Positions 15,235-24,662 of a stretch of 64,000 nt of DNA are shown here, in pieces (the stretch's first letter is position 1; each line of letters begins with the position of its first letter). The notes beneath the pieces were generated by a model. The model searched no databases, had not been told where the DNA came from, and worked only from the letters and a program-made list of their open reading frames with translations. This DNA is from Arthrobacter sp. RIT-PI-e (GTDB lineage: Bacteria > Actinomycetota > Actinomycetes > Actinomycetales > Micrococcaceae), in NCBI RefSeq assembly GCF_001187915.1, contig NZ_LGIU01000091.1, positions 62,001 to 126,000 of the forward strand, read 5' to 3'. The position numbers were made by a program, and so were the translations under genes.

Positions 15235-17342
15235 ATGACTGACATCACCAACACCCCCGTCACCTCGCGCGGTGTCCGGCCCTCGATGCTCGGGGTGCGG
15301 CACCCGCTGGACCTGCTGACCCCGGCGGAGATCTCGGCGGCCCGGGACGTCGTGGAGCACGCCGGGCTGGTGGGCCCGAGCACCCGGTTCCCGCGTGTGA
15401 TGCCGGTCGAGCCTCCCAAGTCGGTGGTCCTGGGCCACCGGGACGGTGACGACGACTTCGACCGCTCACTGGATCTCACCCTGCTCGACACCGACACCGG
15501 CCGGACGCGCCGGGTCGTCGTCTCGGTGACCGCCGGGACGGTGGTGTCCGAGACGACACTGGCCACCGGGGAGCACCCCTACGGGCAGGCACAGTACCTG
15601 TTCGAGGAGTACGACCGCGCCGCGCAGATCGTCAAGGACGATCCACGGTGGCAGGCGGCGATGGCTCGCCGCGGGGTCGTGGACACCACCCACACCTCCG
15701 TCACCCCGCTGGCACCGGGGTACTTCCCCCGCGAGGACGAAACCGGCAGACGCATGATCCGCTCCCTGACCTTCCACCGCCGTTTCGAGGGCGACAACGC
15801 CTGGGGTCATCCCGTGGAGGGCCTGATCGCCCACGTGGACCTCACCGCAGGCGTGGTCGTCCGCCTGGAGGACGACGGCGACGTCCCCGTCCCGCTGGGG
15901 GACGCGAACTACGAGCCCCGGTACACCGGCACCGCCCGCACCACGTTGAAGCCCCTGGACATCGTCCAGCCGGAGGGCCCCTCCTTCCGCACCGAGGGCA
16001 ACGAGGTGACCTGGGAGAACTGGAGGCTGCGTATCGGGTTCAACGCCCAGGAGGGCCTCGTCCTCAACCAGGTGACCTTCCGCGACGACACCGGGGACCG
16101 GCCGGAGGAGCGCTCGGTGCTCTACCGCGGGTCGGTCCCCGAGATGGTCGTCCCCTACGGGGACACCACCAACACCCGCTTCTGGATCAGCTACTTCGAC
16201 GCCGGCGAGTACCTCCTGGGGAAGAACGCGAACTCCCTGAAACTCGGATGCGACTGCCTGGGCGTCATCCAGTACTTCGACGCGTTCGTCGCCGACGACG
16301 ACGGCCGTCCCATGGAGATCCCGCACGCCATCTGCATGCACGAGGAGGACTACGGCATCCTCTGGAAGCACACCGAACCCGGGCAGAGCCCCCAGGTACG
16401 ACGCTCCCGCCGCCTGGTCATCAGCTACTTCGCGACCATCGGCAACTACGAGTACGGGTTCTTCTGGTACTTCTACCTCGACGGTTCCATCCAGGTCGAG
16501 GCCAAGGCCACCGGCATCGTCTTCGCCGGTGCCTGCGAGCCCGGTGCACCCAACAGGCACTCGGCCGAGATCGCCCCCGGGATCCAGGCGCCGGTGCACC
16601 AGCACCTCTTCTGCGCCCGCCTCGACGTGGCCGTGGACGGCATGGAGAACTCCGTTCAGGAGGAGAACCTCGTGAGTCTGCCGATGAGGGAGGACAATCC
16701 CTACGGCAACGCCTTCACCTGGTCCCGCACCGACGTGACCCGGGAATCGGAAGGTGCCAGGGACGCCAACACGGAGACCGGCCGCAAATGGTTCGTGACC
16801 AACCCCAACCGTCGCAACCCCGTCGGTGACCCCCCCGCCTACCCCCTGACCCCCCCCCCGGGCCCCCGCCTGCTCGCGGCCGAGGGCTCCTCGGCACGCG
16901 AGCGCGCGCAGTTCGCCCCCCACCCCCTCTGGGTCACCGCCTTCGACGAGAACGAACGCTTCCCCGCCGGGGACTTCCCCAACCAGCACGCCGGGGACGG
17001 CTCGGTCGATGGGTGCAGCAGGACCGCGCCCTGGAGAACACCGACGTCGTGCTGTGGCACACCTTCGGCCCCACCCACATACCCCGTACCGAGGACTGGC
17101 CGGTCATGCCGGTGGACTACTACGGGTTCTGGTTCAAGCCCTACGGCTTCCTCGACCGCAACCCCGCCCTCGACCTCCCGGACTGGTCCAGTGCGGGTGG
17201 TACGTGCTGCGGTACCGAGGTCGGCCACAGCGACCCGGTGCCGACCACCGACACCGCCCACGCCATCACCGGGACCGGTGACCCGGGCTCGGGCACGACC
17301 ACCGCGGGCTCGGCTCCCGGCACCTGCGGCTGCGGGGACTAG
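15235..17342 (+). pseudogene. Copper-containing primary-amine oxidase, apparent frameshift near 16990-17010
   Basis: The ATG at 15235 has GGAGG upstream and opens a typical actinobacterial copper amine oxidase, converting tyramine, phenylethylamine or similar amines to aldehyde, ammonia and hydrogen peroxide. Present: the catalytic Asp segment ISYFDAGEYLLGK, the topaquinone precursor Tyr405 (IGNYEYGFFW) and copper ligands His455 and His457 (PVHQHLFCARL). After FPNQHAGDG the frame runs into non-homologous sequence, while the family C-terminus (WVQQDRALENTDVVLWHTFG, GPTHIPRTEDWPVMPVDYYG) continues in the -1 frame to the stop at 17342. One missing base, plausibly in the GGGG run at about 16991-16994, would restore it. 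The third copper His lies after the break, so the unshifted product would be inactive. A sequencing error is possible. The permease follows four bases later. Confidence 0.88.
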
Positions 17343-17345
17343 ACC

Positions 17346-18956
17346 ATGGCCACCGACAACCACACCGACAACCACCCGGGCACCGGCACGGGCACTGCCA
17401 CCCCCCGTGCATCGACCTTCCCCACCGGGTCTGCGTCGCAGGGTGGTCTCGGCGAGGCCCTGGACCGCCGGCGGTTGAGCACCGCGTCCCTGGTCTTCCT
17501 CATCATCGCCGCCTCCGCCCCGTTGACGGTCCTCGCCGGTGGCGTCACCTCCACGTTCGCCGTCGCCGGGCTCCTCGGTGTGCCCCTGGCGTACCTGCTC
17601 CTCGGGGCGATCCTGGCGGTCTTCGCCGTCGGGTACGGCGCCATGTCGGCGCGCATCACCAACGCCGGGGCGTTCTACGCCTACGTCGCCGACGGGCTGG
17701 GCCCACGCCAGGGCATCGGCGCGTCCTGGCTGGCGCTGATCAGCTACAACGCGATGCAGATCGGGATCTACGGGCTCTTCGGCTTCGCCCTGTCCTCCTT
17801 CCTCCAGGCCCGCGTGGGCATCTCCGCCCCCTGGTGGGTGTGCGCCCTCGCGGGACTGGTGCTCGTCGGGGTCCTCGGAGTGAGCCGGGTCGATCTCTCC
17901 GCCAGGGTCATCGCCGTGCTGGTGGCGCTGGAGTTCGTCGTGGTCGTCGTCGTCGACGCCCTGTCGCTGGGCGTCGCCCCCGAGGGCGTCAGCGCCCAGC
18001 CCTTCATGCCGTCGGAGTTCTTCACCTACGGCATCGGGGCCGTCCTGGCCTTCGGTATCGCGGCGTTCATGGGGTTCGAGTCCGGGGCGATCTACAGCGA
18101 GGAGGTCAGGAACCCCGCCCGCGCAGTCCCACGCGCCACCTTCATCGCCGTCGCGATCATCTCCGTCTTCTACGCCGTCTCGGCCTGGGCACTGGCCGTC
18201 GGTGTGGGGCCGGGGAACATCGTCGCCGCGTCCCGCGAGTACGGACCGGACCTCATCTTCGTCCTCATCGCCGAGCACGGGGGCCCGGTCCTGACCGACA
18301 TCGCCCAGGTCCTGTTCGTCACCAGTCTCCTGGCCGCGCTCATCGCCTTCCACAACGCTGTCGCCCGGTACTTCTTCTCCCTGGGCCGTGAGCGGGTCCT
18401 GTCCTCCTGGCTCGGTACCGTCAGCACCCGCAACCAGGCGCCCCTGGCAGGATCGCTGACCCAGTCGAGTCTTGCGGTGATCCTCGTGATCGTCTTCGCG
18501 CTCGCCGGTCGGGGTTCGGACCTCGGCCCGCTCTTCCCGGTCCTGACGCTGTTCACCTGGCTCACCAACGCCGGGGCGTTCGGGCTGATCTTCCTGCTGG
18601 CGATCACCTCGATCGCGGTCATCGGCCACTTCCGGAGGGAGCCGACAGGGCATTCGCCGTGGGTCAGGTGGATCGCCCCGGCCATCTCGGCAGCCGCACT
18701 CGGGACGGTGTTCGTGCTGATCCTGATCAATTTCGACGTGCTCATCGGCTCCGACGGTCGCAGCCCCCTGTCCGTGGTGATGCCCGGGATCATCCTGGCC
18801 ACCGGGGTGGCCGGGGTGGTGTGGGGCGAGCATCTCCGACGTCACCGGCCCGAGGTCTTCGCCGTCGTGGGCTCCGGTCGCGCCGGCGGTGCCCCGGAGG
18901 GCGGGACGGCCGCTCATGGACCCACCCGGCACTCGACCGGCCGCCATGACCACTGA
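17346..18956 (+). CDS. APC-family amino acid/amine permease
   Basis: A 536-residue integral membrane protein of the APC superfamily with about 12 hydrophobic helices. The first, after a hydrophilic 45-residue N-terminus rich in Thr and Gly, carries SLVFLIIAASAPLTVLAGG; the family loop FGIAAFMGFESGAIYSEEVR follows mid-protein. It starts four bases after the amine oxidase stop, so it is cotranscribed and likely imports the amine that the oxidase consumes. A second APC permease with similar layout sits at 41246-42739. The hydrophilic C-terminal tail overlaps the next gene by 11 bp. Confidence 0.87.
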   Translation: MATDNHTDNHPGTGTGTATPRASTFPTGSASQGGLGEALDRRRLSTASLVFLIIAASAPLTVLAGGVTSTFAVAGLLGVPLAYLLLGAILAVFAVGYGAMSARITNAGAFYAYVADGLGPRQGIGASWLALISYNAMQIGIYGLFGFALSSFLQARVGISAPWWVCALAGLVLVGVLGVSRVDLSARVIAVLVALEFVVVVVVDALSLGVAPEGVSAQPFMPSEFFTYGIGAVLAFGIAAFMGFESGAIYSEEVRNPARAVPRATFIAVAIISVFYAVSAWALAVGVGPGNIVAASREYGPDLIFVLIAEHGGPVLTDIAQVLFVTSLLAALIAFHNAVARYFFSLGRERVLSSWLGTVSTRNQAPLAGSLTQSSLAVILVIVFALAGRGSDLGPLFPVLTLFTWLTNAGAFGLIFLLAITSIAVIGHFRREPTGHSPWVRWIAPAISAAALGTVFVLILINFDVLIGSDGRSPLSVVMPGIILATGVAGVVWGEHLRRHRPEVFAVVGSGRAGGAPEGGTAAHGPTRHSTGRHDH

Positions 18957-19443
18957 GGCGCAGGCCACCGGACCACGGCAGTCGACCTCCGCGCCGGTCA
19001 CAGGATCGAGGCGTGCAGGACGCGTCCTGCACGCGATCCTCGTGCTGTGCACGGCGGGTTCGACGGCGGCGCACGCGTGGATCGCACTCACCGGTGGGCA
19101 CGGTCCGGGGTTCTCGCTCGTCATGGCCGTGATGAGCGTGATGTGTCTGCCCTGTGTGCTCGGACTCGTCCGCAGCCCGCACTCCACAGGTCCCGTGCGG
19201 ATGGTCCTCGCGATGAGCCTCCTCATGGTCCTGCTGCACCTGCTGGCGATCACCCTGGGTACGTGCGTCACGGCGACGCACCACCTCCACCCCCTGTCTG
19301 TGCCCGCCCCGGAGGCATCGGTGGACCATGTGAGCGGGGGAGGGCACCTCGCCCTGATGGTGCCGCTCGTCGTCCTCGAACTCGTCGTGGCCGCGTTGGC
19401 GTCCTGCCGGCTGCGCCCCTCGTCCTGCAGCTCGTCGTCGTAG
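18946..19443 (+). CDS. Small hypothetical membrane protein
   Basis: A 165-residue protein that I do not recognise. The ATG at 18946 overlaps the permease end by 11 bp; an in-frame ATG at 18916 would give 10 more residues. Four hydrophobic segments are visible, near residues 25-45, 52-72 (SLVMAVMSVMCLPCVLGLV), 80-105 and 135-155, then a short Cys/Ser-rich tail (RLRPSSCSSSS). A His-rich loop (CVTATHHLHPL) lies between segments three and four, which might bind metal. Spacing suggests cotranscription with the amine oxidase and permease; a role in copper supply to the oxidase is only speculation. Confidence 0.6.
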   Translation: MTTEAQATGPRQSTSAPVTGSRRAGRVLHAILVLCTAGSTAAHAWIALTGGHGPGFSLVMAVMSVMCLPCVLGLVRSPHSTGPVRMVLAMSLLMVLLHLLAITLGTCVTATHHLHPLSVPAPEASVDHVSGGGHLALMVPLVVLELVVAALASCRLRPSSCSSSS

Positions 19444-19535
19444 GAGGGGCGCCACCGTTCCGGTCGCCGGCCACAGGGTCACGGTCCGACACAGCTGCTG
19501 TCCGTCCCGGGCGCCGGGTGCCGTCCCGGACGTTC

Positions 19536-21110
19536 TCAGGCGGTCATGGTCCGCCCTGATCCATCGGACCGGGGATCGCTGGTGGCGGTGAAGGTGCTGT
19601 CGGTGGAGGAGATCTGCACGATGTTGGCGTGACCCAGCATCTCGCTGTGCGGGGGTACGAGTGTCAGGACGAAACCGGCCAGCTCCAGGGCCTTGCGGTC
19701 GTCCGCTGACACATCTGCCTCGCAGTACAGGGCGTTCTCCTCGTGGTCCACGCCCATCCCGCCGACGATCCAGCGAGGACTGCCCACGGCCTCCAGCGGC
19801 GTCGACCCGTCCAGTAGATGGCGCAGGACCTGGAAGTGGATCTGCGGTTGCGCCTTGCCTCCCATCGTGCCGATCACCCAGCGCAGGTCGGCGCCCTCCG
19901 TCACCATCACGGGCATGAGGGTGTGCCCGGGACGCTTACCGGGAGCAATGACATTGAGGTGTGCAGGGTCCAGGGAGAAGAACGATCCACGGTTGTGCAG
20001 GAGGATCCCGGTACGTGGTTCGAGGATCATGGAGCCGAAGGGATGGAACACGCTCTGGATGAGGCACACCGCGGTGCCCTCATCATCCGCGGCGACGATC
20101 GCCACGGTGTCTCCCCTGGGCTGGGGGAAGGCGTCCGCGAAGGGCTCACCCACCCAGGAGGCCGCGCGGTCGGCCATGTCCCGCATGTGCTCCGCGTCGA
20201 GCACGTCGGTCTCCGAGACGTGGGTGTGGGCGGGGTCCGACAGGAGCCGGTCACGATCCCTGTTCGCCTGGACCCACAGGGCTGCCATGGCCCCGGCATG
20301 TCGATCCGTGACGTCCAGGAGCTCACCCGCGTCGAGGACCTGGGGCAGCAGGAACCCCTGGGTGTTGAGCCCACTGGTGTGTACCCGGAACGCTCCGTGA
20401 TTGTTCGAGAGCACGCGGGCTTCGGTACTGCTGTAGCCGCGGAAGTCCTCCTCGGCCAGCACCGAACCGCGAGCGCGCAGTCCTGCCACCAGGGTGCTGC
20501 CCACATCACCGTCGTAGAAGGCGCGGACGCCCTCCGACGCGATGGTTCCCAGTGTTCGTGCCAGCTCCGGTTGCCGGAGAAGATCCCCGGCCACCAGCGG
20601 TGTCCCGTCAGGGGCGAAGACCGCGCTCATCCCCGGGTCGTCGAGGATCCGGTCGAGGTACCGCCCGATGGCCCCGCCCAGCGAATCGGCGACGGCCGTA
20701 CCCTCCTGCGCCAGGGTTGCCGCCGGCGTGACCAGTGCCTCCCAGGGGGTCCGGCCCGCTGCCTGGTGCAGGGCCGCCAGGCCGGAGAGCGCACCGGGCA
20801 CGGTGACCGTTTCCGCCCCGTACACCGGCATGGTGGATCCGAATCTCCCGCGTAGTCCGTCGGGGTCTGTCGCCCCGGCCGCCGTGCCACTGGCGTTGAT
20901 GCAGCGGATCGTCCCGTCGGGGGTCCTGACGAGGGCGATGAGGTCCCCGCCGATGGAGGTATTGTGCGGGTAGGTGACCGACAGGGCGAAGGATGCGGCG
21001 ATGGCCGCGTCCACCGCGTTGCCCCCGTGGGCGTAGACGCCCGCGCCGATGGCGGTGGCGGTGTCGTGAGGTGTGGCGATGGCAGCGGAGCGTGACGATG
21101 AGGCATTCAT
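19536..21110 (-). CDS. Gamma-glutamyltransferase-family Ntn hydrolase without signal peptide
   Basis: A 524-residue member of the gamma-glutamyltranspeptidase family, which cleaves itself at a Thr and hydrolyses or transfers gamma-glutamyl amides. Present: ATPHDTATAIGAGVYAHGGN and NAVDAAIAASFALSV at the N-terminus, and PRGDTVAIVAADDEG, whose Thr is the expected nucleophile in place of the usual TTH motif. GKRPGHTLMPVMV and a variant of the C-terminal glycine-rich loop (WVIGTMGGKAQPQ) follow. There is no signal peptide, so unlike classical GGT it should act in the cytoplasm, as in the YwrD-like branch. It follows the amino acid ABC transporter on the same strand, 87 bp after its ATPase gene, suggesting that imported gamma-glutamyl compounds are the substrate. 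Confidence 0.85.
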   Translation of the reverse strand: MNASSSRSAAIATPHDTATAIGAGVYAHGGNAVDAAIAASFALSVTYPHNTSIGGDLIALVRTPDGTIRCINASGTAAGATDPDGLRGRFGSTMPVYGAETVTVPGALSGLAALHQAAGRTPWEALVTPAATLAQEGTAVADSLGGAIGRYLDRILDDPGMSAVFAPDGTPLVAGDLLRQPELARTLGTIASEGVRAFYDGDVGSTLVAGLRARGSVLAEEDFRGYSSTEARVLSNNHGAFRVHTSGLNTQGFLLPQVLDAGELLDVTDRHAGAMAALWVQANRDRDRLLSDPAHTHVSETDVLDAEHMRDMADRAASWVGEPFADAFPQPRGDTVAIVAADDEGTAVCLIQSVFHPFGSMILEPRTGILLHNRGSFFSLDPAHLNVIAPGKRPGHTLMPVMVTEGADLRWVIGTMGGKAQPQIHFQVLRHLLDGSTPLEAVGSPRWIVGGMGVDHEENALYCEADVSADDRKALELAGFVLTLVPPHSEMLGHANIVQISSTDSTFTATSDPRSDGSGRTMTA

Positions 21111-21197
21111 GGTGACACAGGTCCTTTTGTCAGAATGATGGGCGGTGAGCCGTGGTACCCGGCGAGGGCGCTCGCCTCCGGTGGAGTGGCGGAAGTC

Positions 21198-21989
21198 CTA
21201 GAGCACTCTCCTGAGGAATTCCCTCGTGCGCTCGTGTCGGGGAGCGACGAGGACCTCGCCGGGCGGTCCCTGCTCCACCAGCTTGCCGCCGTCCATGAAG
21301 ACCACGGTGTCGGCGGCTTCGCGTGCGAACTGGATCTCGTGTGTCACGACGATCATGGTCAACCCGGCTGATGCCAGGTCCGTCATCACCGTCAGGACAT
21401 CACCCACCAGTTCGGGGTCCAGGGCCGAGGTCGGTTCATCGAAGAGCACGACCTGCGGGTCCATCGCCAGAGCCCGCGCGATGGCCACCCTCTGTTGCTG
21501 GCCGCCGGAGAGCTGGGCCGGGAGATGGTGCGCGCGCTCGGCGAGGCCCACCTGCTCCAACAGGTGGTGGGCCTGTTCGGAGGCCTCCTTCTTGCTACGG
21601 TGCAGCACGTGGAGGGGCCCTTCCATGACGTTCTGCAGAGCGCTCATGTGGGCGAAGAGATTGAATCGCTGGAACACCATGGCCGTCGAGGTGCGTTGCC
21701 GGGAGAGTTTCTTGTCGGACAGCTCGACGAGGCGGTCCCCTTCGCGGGAGTACCCGATGTACTGGTCGGCCACCTCGACGGTGCCACGTTCAGGGGTTTC
21801 CAGGCGATTCATGCACCGCAGGAGCGTCGACTTGCCCGAGCCCGACGGGCCGAGGATGCAGGTCACGCTCCCGGCGGCGACATCCAGGTCGATACCCTCG
21901 AGGACCTTCAAGGACCCGAAGGACTTGTGCAGGTCCCGCACCCGGACGAGGGCCGGGGCGAGGGTCGAGTTCTCGACGGTGGTGCTCAT
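21198..21989 (-). CDS. Polar amino acid ABC transporter, ATP-binding protein
   Basis: A 263-residue ATPase of the GlnQ/HisP type. Walker A LGPSGSGKST, Q-loop VFQRFNLFAHMS, signature LSGGQQQRVAIARAL, Walker B VVLFDEPTSALD and the switch His in VVTHEIQFA are all intact. The ATG at 21989 overlaps the permease stop as ATGA. It energises import through the permease at 21986-22888 with the binding protein at 22908-23807. Downstream is the GGT-family hydrolase. Confidence 0.93.
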   Translation of the reverse strand: MSTTVENSTLAPALVRVRDLHKSFGSLKVLEGIDLDVAAGSVTCILGPSGSGKSTLLRCMNRLETPERGTVEVADQYIGYSREGDRLVELSDKKLSRQRTSTAMVFQRFNLFAHMSALQNVMEGPLHVLHRSKKEASEQAHHLLEQVGLAERAHHLPAQLSGGQQQRVAIARALAMDPQVVLFDEPTSALDPELVGDVLTVMTDLASAGLTMIVVTHEIQFAREAADTVVFMDGGKLVEQGPPGEVLVAPRHERTREFLRRVL

Positions 21990-22888
21990 GACGATGCTCC
22001 TTCCTCGAGGCGGAGCGATGATCTGCGGGGCAGGATCCACTCACCGTTGAAGTGCTTCTCCAGCGCGTGCTGCACGATGGTGAGAACGCCGGTGAGCACG
22101 CCGTACCAGAGGGTTGCGACGATGAGCAGGGGGATCTGCTGGAAGTTCTGCCCGTACACGGCCGAGACCTGGAACATGAGGTCACCCACGCCGATCAGCA
22201 TGACGATCCCGGAGTATTTGAGGATGGACACGAACTGGTTGATCGTGGGCGGGATGATGATCTTGGTGGCCTGGGGCAGGGTGACCCGTCGCATGATCAG
22301 GGAGGTGGTCATGCCCAGGGATGCGGCGGCCTCGACCTGCCCGCGGTCCACCGCCATGAGCCCCGAACGGATGATCTCGGCCATGTAGCCGGCACCGAAC
22401 AGCGACAGGGCGATCAGGGCCGCCGGGATCTGACCGATGAGCTGGTTGGTGTTCGCCGACCAGATGTCCGGTCCGAACGGCACCCTGACGGTGATCGTGG
22501 GAAGGATCGAGGCCAGGAAGTACCAGAACAGCAACTGCACCAGCAGCGGGATACTGCGGGACGCGTAGACGGCCGTCGCGGACACCGCCCGCAGGACGGG
22601 GCTGGAGGAGATGCGCATGATGGCCAGCACCAGTCCCAGGACGGTTCCGCCCAGCATCCCGACGGCGGTGAGGAACAGGGTGATCTTCACCCCGTCGAGG
22701 ACGACGGGGCTGAACAGGTAGTCACCGACGAGGTCCAGTCGAAGATTCTCGTTGGTCGAGACGAAACGCACGAGTGTGAAGAGGACCACGACCAGCACGG
22801 CCCAGTAGAAGTACTCGCTGATCCGGCGTCGACGGTGCATCGTGAGTGTCGGGGCAGCCTCTGCCATGCCGGTGGACGCGGTCCTCAT
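21986..22888 (-). CDS. Polar amino acid ABC transporter, permease
   Basis: A 300-residue HisM/GlnP-type permease with about five hydrophobic segments and the ATPase-contact loop AAASLGMTTSLIMRRVTLPQ (the EAA motif). The start is uncertain: ATG 22888 is chosen, but GTG 22906, overlapping the binding-protein stop, is possible, and the GAGGTGAG between them is 13 bases from the ATG. It is coupled to the ATPase by an ATGA overlap. One permease gene suggests a homodimeric channel. Confidence 0.9.
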   Translation of the reverse strand: MRTASTGMAEAAPTLTMHRRRRISEYFYWAVLVVVLFTLVRFVSTNENLRLDLVGDYLFSPVVLDGVKITLFLTAVGMLGGTVLGLVLAIMRISSSPVLRAVSATAVYASRSIPLLVQLLFWYFLASILPTITVRVPFGPDIWSANTNQLIGQIPAALIALSLFGAGYMAEIIRSGLMAVDRGQVEAAASLGMTTSLIMRRVTLPQATKIIIPPTINQFVSILKYSGIVMLIGVGDLMFQVSAVYGQNFQQIPLLIVATLWYGVLTGVLTIVQHALEKHFNGEWILPRRSSLRLEEGASS

Positions 22889-22907
22889 CGGTTCGATGAC
22901 GCTCACC

Positions 22908-23807
22908 TCAGAGTTCTGCGCTGTTGATCGGGGCGCCTTTGAGGCTGCCGAATCCGAGGTCGTACTGCTCCAGGAGGCGGTCGTACGTGCCGTCGTCCTG
23001 GAGCGCGACGATCGCCTGTGCCATGGCGTCCCGGAGCTCGACGTCCTCCTTGTGGGTGATCGCTCCGGCCGGGATGTTGTTGAATGCCTCGCCGACGACG
23101 TCGAACGTGTCCGGCGCCGCGGTCTCGGCGGCCACGACACCCATCATGGCGTTCAGCGCCGCATCCGCCCGCCCGGTCGTCAGGGACTGGGGAATGTCCG
23201 GTAGACCTTGAACCACGAGTTTGTCGACCTCTGGCCGGCCCTGCGCCACGCAGTCCTTCGATACGGAATCCGCGGCGCGTTCCCCGAGACTGTTGCCCAT
23301 CACCACGGTCCGTGTCCCGCAGAGGTCCAGCTGTTCCGCGATGCCCAGCGGGTTGCCCTCCTGGACCATGATGCCGGCGCCGATGTTGAAGTAGTCGATG
23401 AAGTCGACGGTCTGCTGCCGCTCCTTCGTGTCCGTCACGGCGGACATGACGGTCTCGTAGCGTCTGGCGTCGAGACCTGCGATCAGTCCGGAGAACGGTG
23501 TCGTCGCGAACTCCGCCTCCAAGCCCATCGTCCCCGCGATCTCTCGGGCGAGGTCCACCTCGAACCCGGTGAGCTCCTGGGTGGCGGCATCGGTGAAGGC
23601 CAGAGGAGGCACGTTCGGGTCCACGCCGATCGTGAGCTTGCCGTCGGCTCTGATGGAGTCGGGAACTGCGTCCGCGATCGCCGAATCCGCCGTGCGCGTG
23701 CTCTCGCCGGTCGTATTCTCGGATACCGCGTCACCCCCGCAGCCGGTCAGGAGGAGGAGAGACCCGACGGTGGCCAGGGCGGTCAACATGCGCGTGGAAC
23801 TCGTCAT
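22908..23807 (-). CDS. Polar amino acid ABC transporter, substrate-binding lipoprotein
   Basis: A 299-residue family 3 solute-binding protein. The signal peptide ends in a lipobox (LLLLTGC, Cys23), so it is a membrane-anchored lipoprotein. SBP family 3 marks are KLTIGVDPNVPPLAF, ELTGFEVDLAREIAG and the C-terminal DGTYDRLLEQYDLG. It is the first gene of the SBP-permease-ATPase-GGT operon, with GGGAGAA before the ATG, and the two palindromes at 23825-23861 lie just upstream. The conserved Arg that binds alpha-carboxylates is not obvious to me, so the ligand could be an amide or amine derivative. Confidence 0.9.
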   Translation of the reverse strand: MTSSTRMLTALATVGSLLLLTGCGGDAVSENTTGESTRTADSAIADAVPDSIRADGKLTIGVDPNVPPLAFTDAATQELTGFEVDLAREIAGTMGLEAEFATTPFSGLIAGLDARRYETVMSAVTDTKERQQTVDFIDYFNIGAGIMVQEGNPLGIAEQLDLCGTRTVVMGNSLGERAADSVSKDCVAQGRPEVDKLVVQGLPDIPQSLTTGRADAALNAMMGVVAAETAAPDTFDVVGEAFNNIPAGAITHKEDVELRDAMAQAIVALQDDGTYDRLLEQYDLGFGSLKGAPINSAEL

Positions 23808-23824
23808 CAGGTTCTCCCTAAAAT

Positions 23825-23835
23825 TGGTTCGACCA
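23825..23835. promoter_or_regulatory. Predicted FadR-type operator 1 (TGGTTCGACCA)
   Basis: TGGT-TCG-ACCA matches the GntR/FadR operator pattern TGGTNNNACCA exactly. It lies 18 bp before the binding-protein start in the divergent gap with the GntR gene at 23961, and probably overlaps the promoter. Confidence 0.65.
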
Positions 23836-23849
23836 TTGGACCAAATATC

Positions 23850-23861
23850 TGGTGCGCACCA
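23850..23861. promoter_or_regulatory. Predicted FadR-type operator 2 (TGGTGCGCACCA)
   Basis: A perfect 12-bp palindrome with the same TGGT...ACCA ends as operator 1, its centre about 25 bp (2-2.5 helical turns) from that of operator 1. Two related sites suggest cooperative repression of the ABC/GGT operon and autoregulation of gntR. Confidence 0.6.
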
Positions 23862-23960
23862 CTGTGACAGTGAGGAACGTCACGACGCAAGGGGTTAACC
23901 CGCGCGGCAACGTAAATTTTCTGTTTCAAGCTGCTTGCCATCCGACTGAAAGAGCGCCCC

Positions 23961-24662
23961 ATGGATTTGTCTCGGTTCCTCTCCCCCCACCTCACCCGGG
24001 GGGAGAGCCTGGCTTCGGCCCTGGAACGGATGATCTTCGACGGGCGGATCGGACCCGGGGAGCGGATCCCCTCCGAACGCGCCCTGGCCGAACAGCTGGG
24101 GTATTCCCGCGGGAGTGTGCGCGAAGCACTGCGGGACCTGTCCCAGAAGGGGCTGGTGGTTCGCAAACCGGGAGCGGGGACGATCGTGCAGGGCTTCGAC
24201 GCGTCCCCCATGGGGCGGACGATCAGAGCCGGCCTGCCGGGAGGGAACGTGGAGCTGCTTCAGGTCATGGAGGTCCGGGCATGCATCGAGCCGCCCCTGG
24301 CCGAGCGCGCTGCCGTACGCGCGAGTGAACAGGACGTGTCCCAGTTGTACAAGATCGTCGAGGACACACGAGCAGTGGAGTCCGGACCGGATTTCGTCGT
24401 GCTGGACCGTTCGTTCCATCTGGCCGTCGCGCAGTACACCTACAATCCGCTGCTGGTCAGCCTGCTCGACAAGGCGCAGGAGCTCACCGCGCTCTCGCGC
24501 AGTGACAAGTACCTCACGCCCAGTCGGATCTCGACCTCGGTGCAGGAACACCGCGCGATCGCGGACGCGATCGCGCGACGCGATGCGCCCGGTGCCTTCG
24601 GCGCCGCAGCGGCCCACGTCGCGTCCATCCGGGGCCGTATCCTCCAGGAGGCCCAGCAGTGA
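23961..24662 (+). CDS. GntR-family (FadR/FCD) regulator of the ABC/GGT operon
   Basis: A 233-residue GntR regulator, divergent from the ABC transporter operon. The winged helix is at residues 15-75 (IPSERALAEQLGYSRGSVRE) and the FCD domain follows, with metal-site Asp and His positions (VVLDRSFHLAVAQYTYN; SVQEHRAIADAI). The two TGGT...ACCA palindromes in the 153-bp intergenic region are its likely binding sites. It probably represses transport and GGT genes until an imported compound or its acid breakdown product binds. Confidence 0.88.
   Translation: MDLSRFLSPHLTRGESLASALERMIFDGRIGPGERIPSERALAEQLGYSRGSVREALRDLSQKGLVVRKPGAGTIVQGFDASPMGRTIRAGLPGGNVELLQVMEVRACIEPPLAERAAVRASEQDVSQLYKIVEDTRAVESGPDFVVLDRSFHLAVAQYTYNPLLVSLLDKAQELTALSRSDKYLTPSRISTSVQEHRAIADAIARRDAPGAFGAAAAHVASIRGRILQEAQQ

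Noticed and set aside
17343-17478. Continuation of the unshifted amine oxidase frame to 17478
   Set aside because: The region is covered by the permease start, and the frame reads a Pro/Thr/Arg-rich artefact after the frameshift.
16839-19271. 810-codon minus-strand frame opposite the permease
   Set aside because: Antisense to the amine oxidase tail and APC permease, which have clear motifs and ribosome sites.
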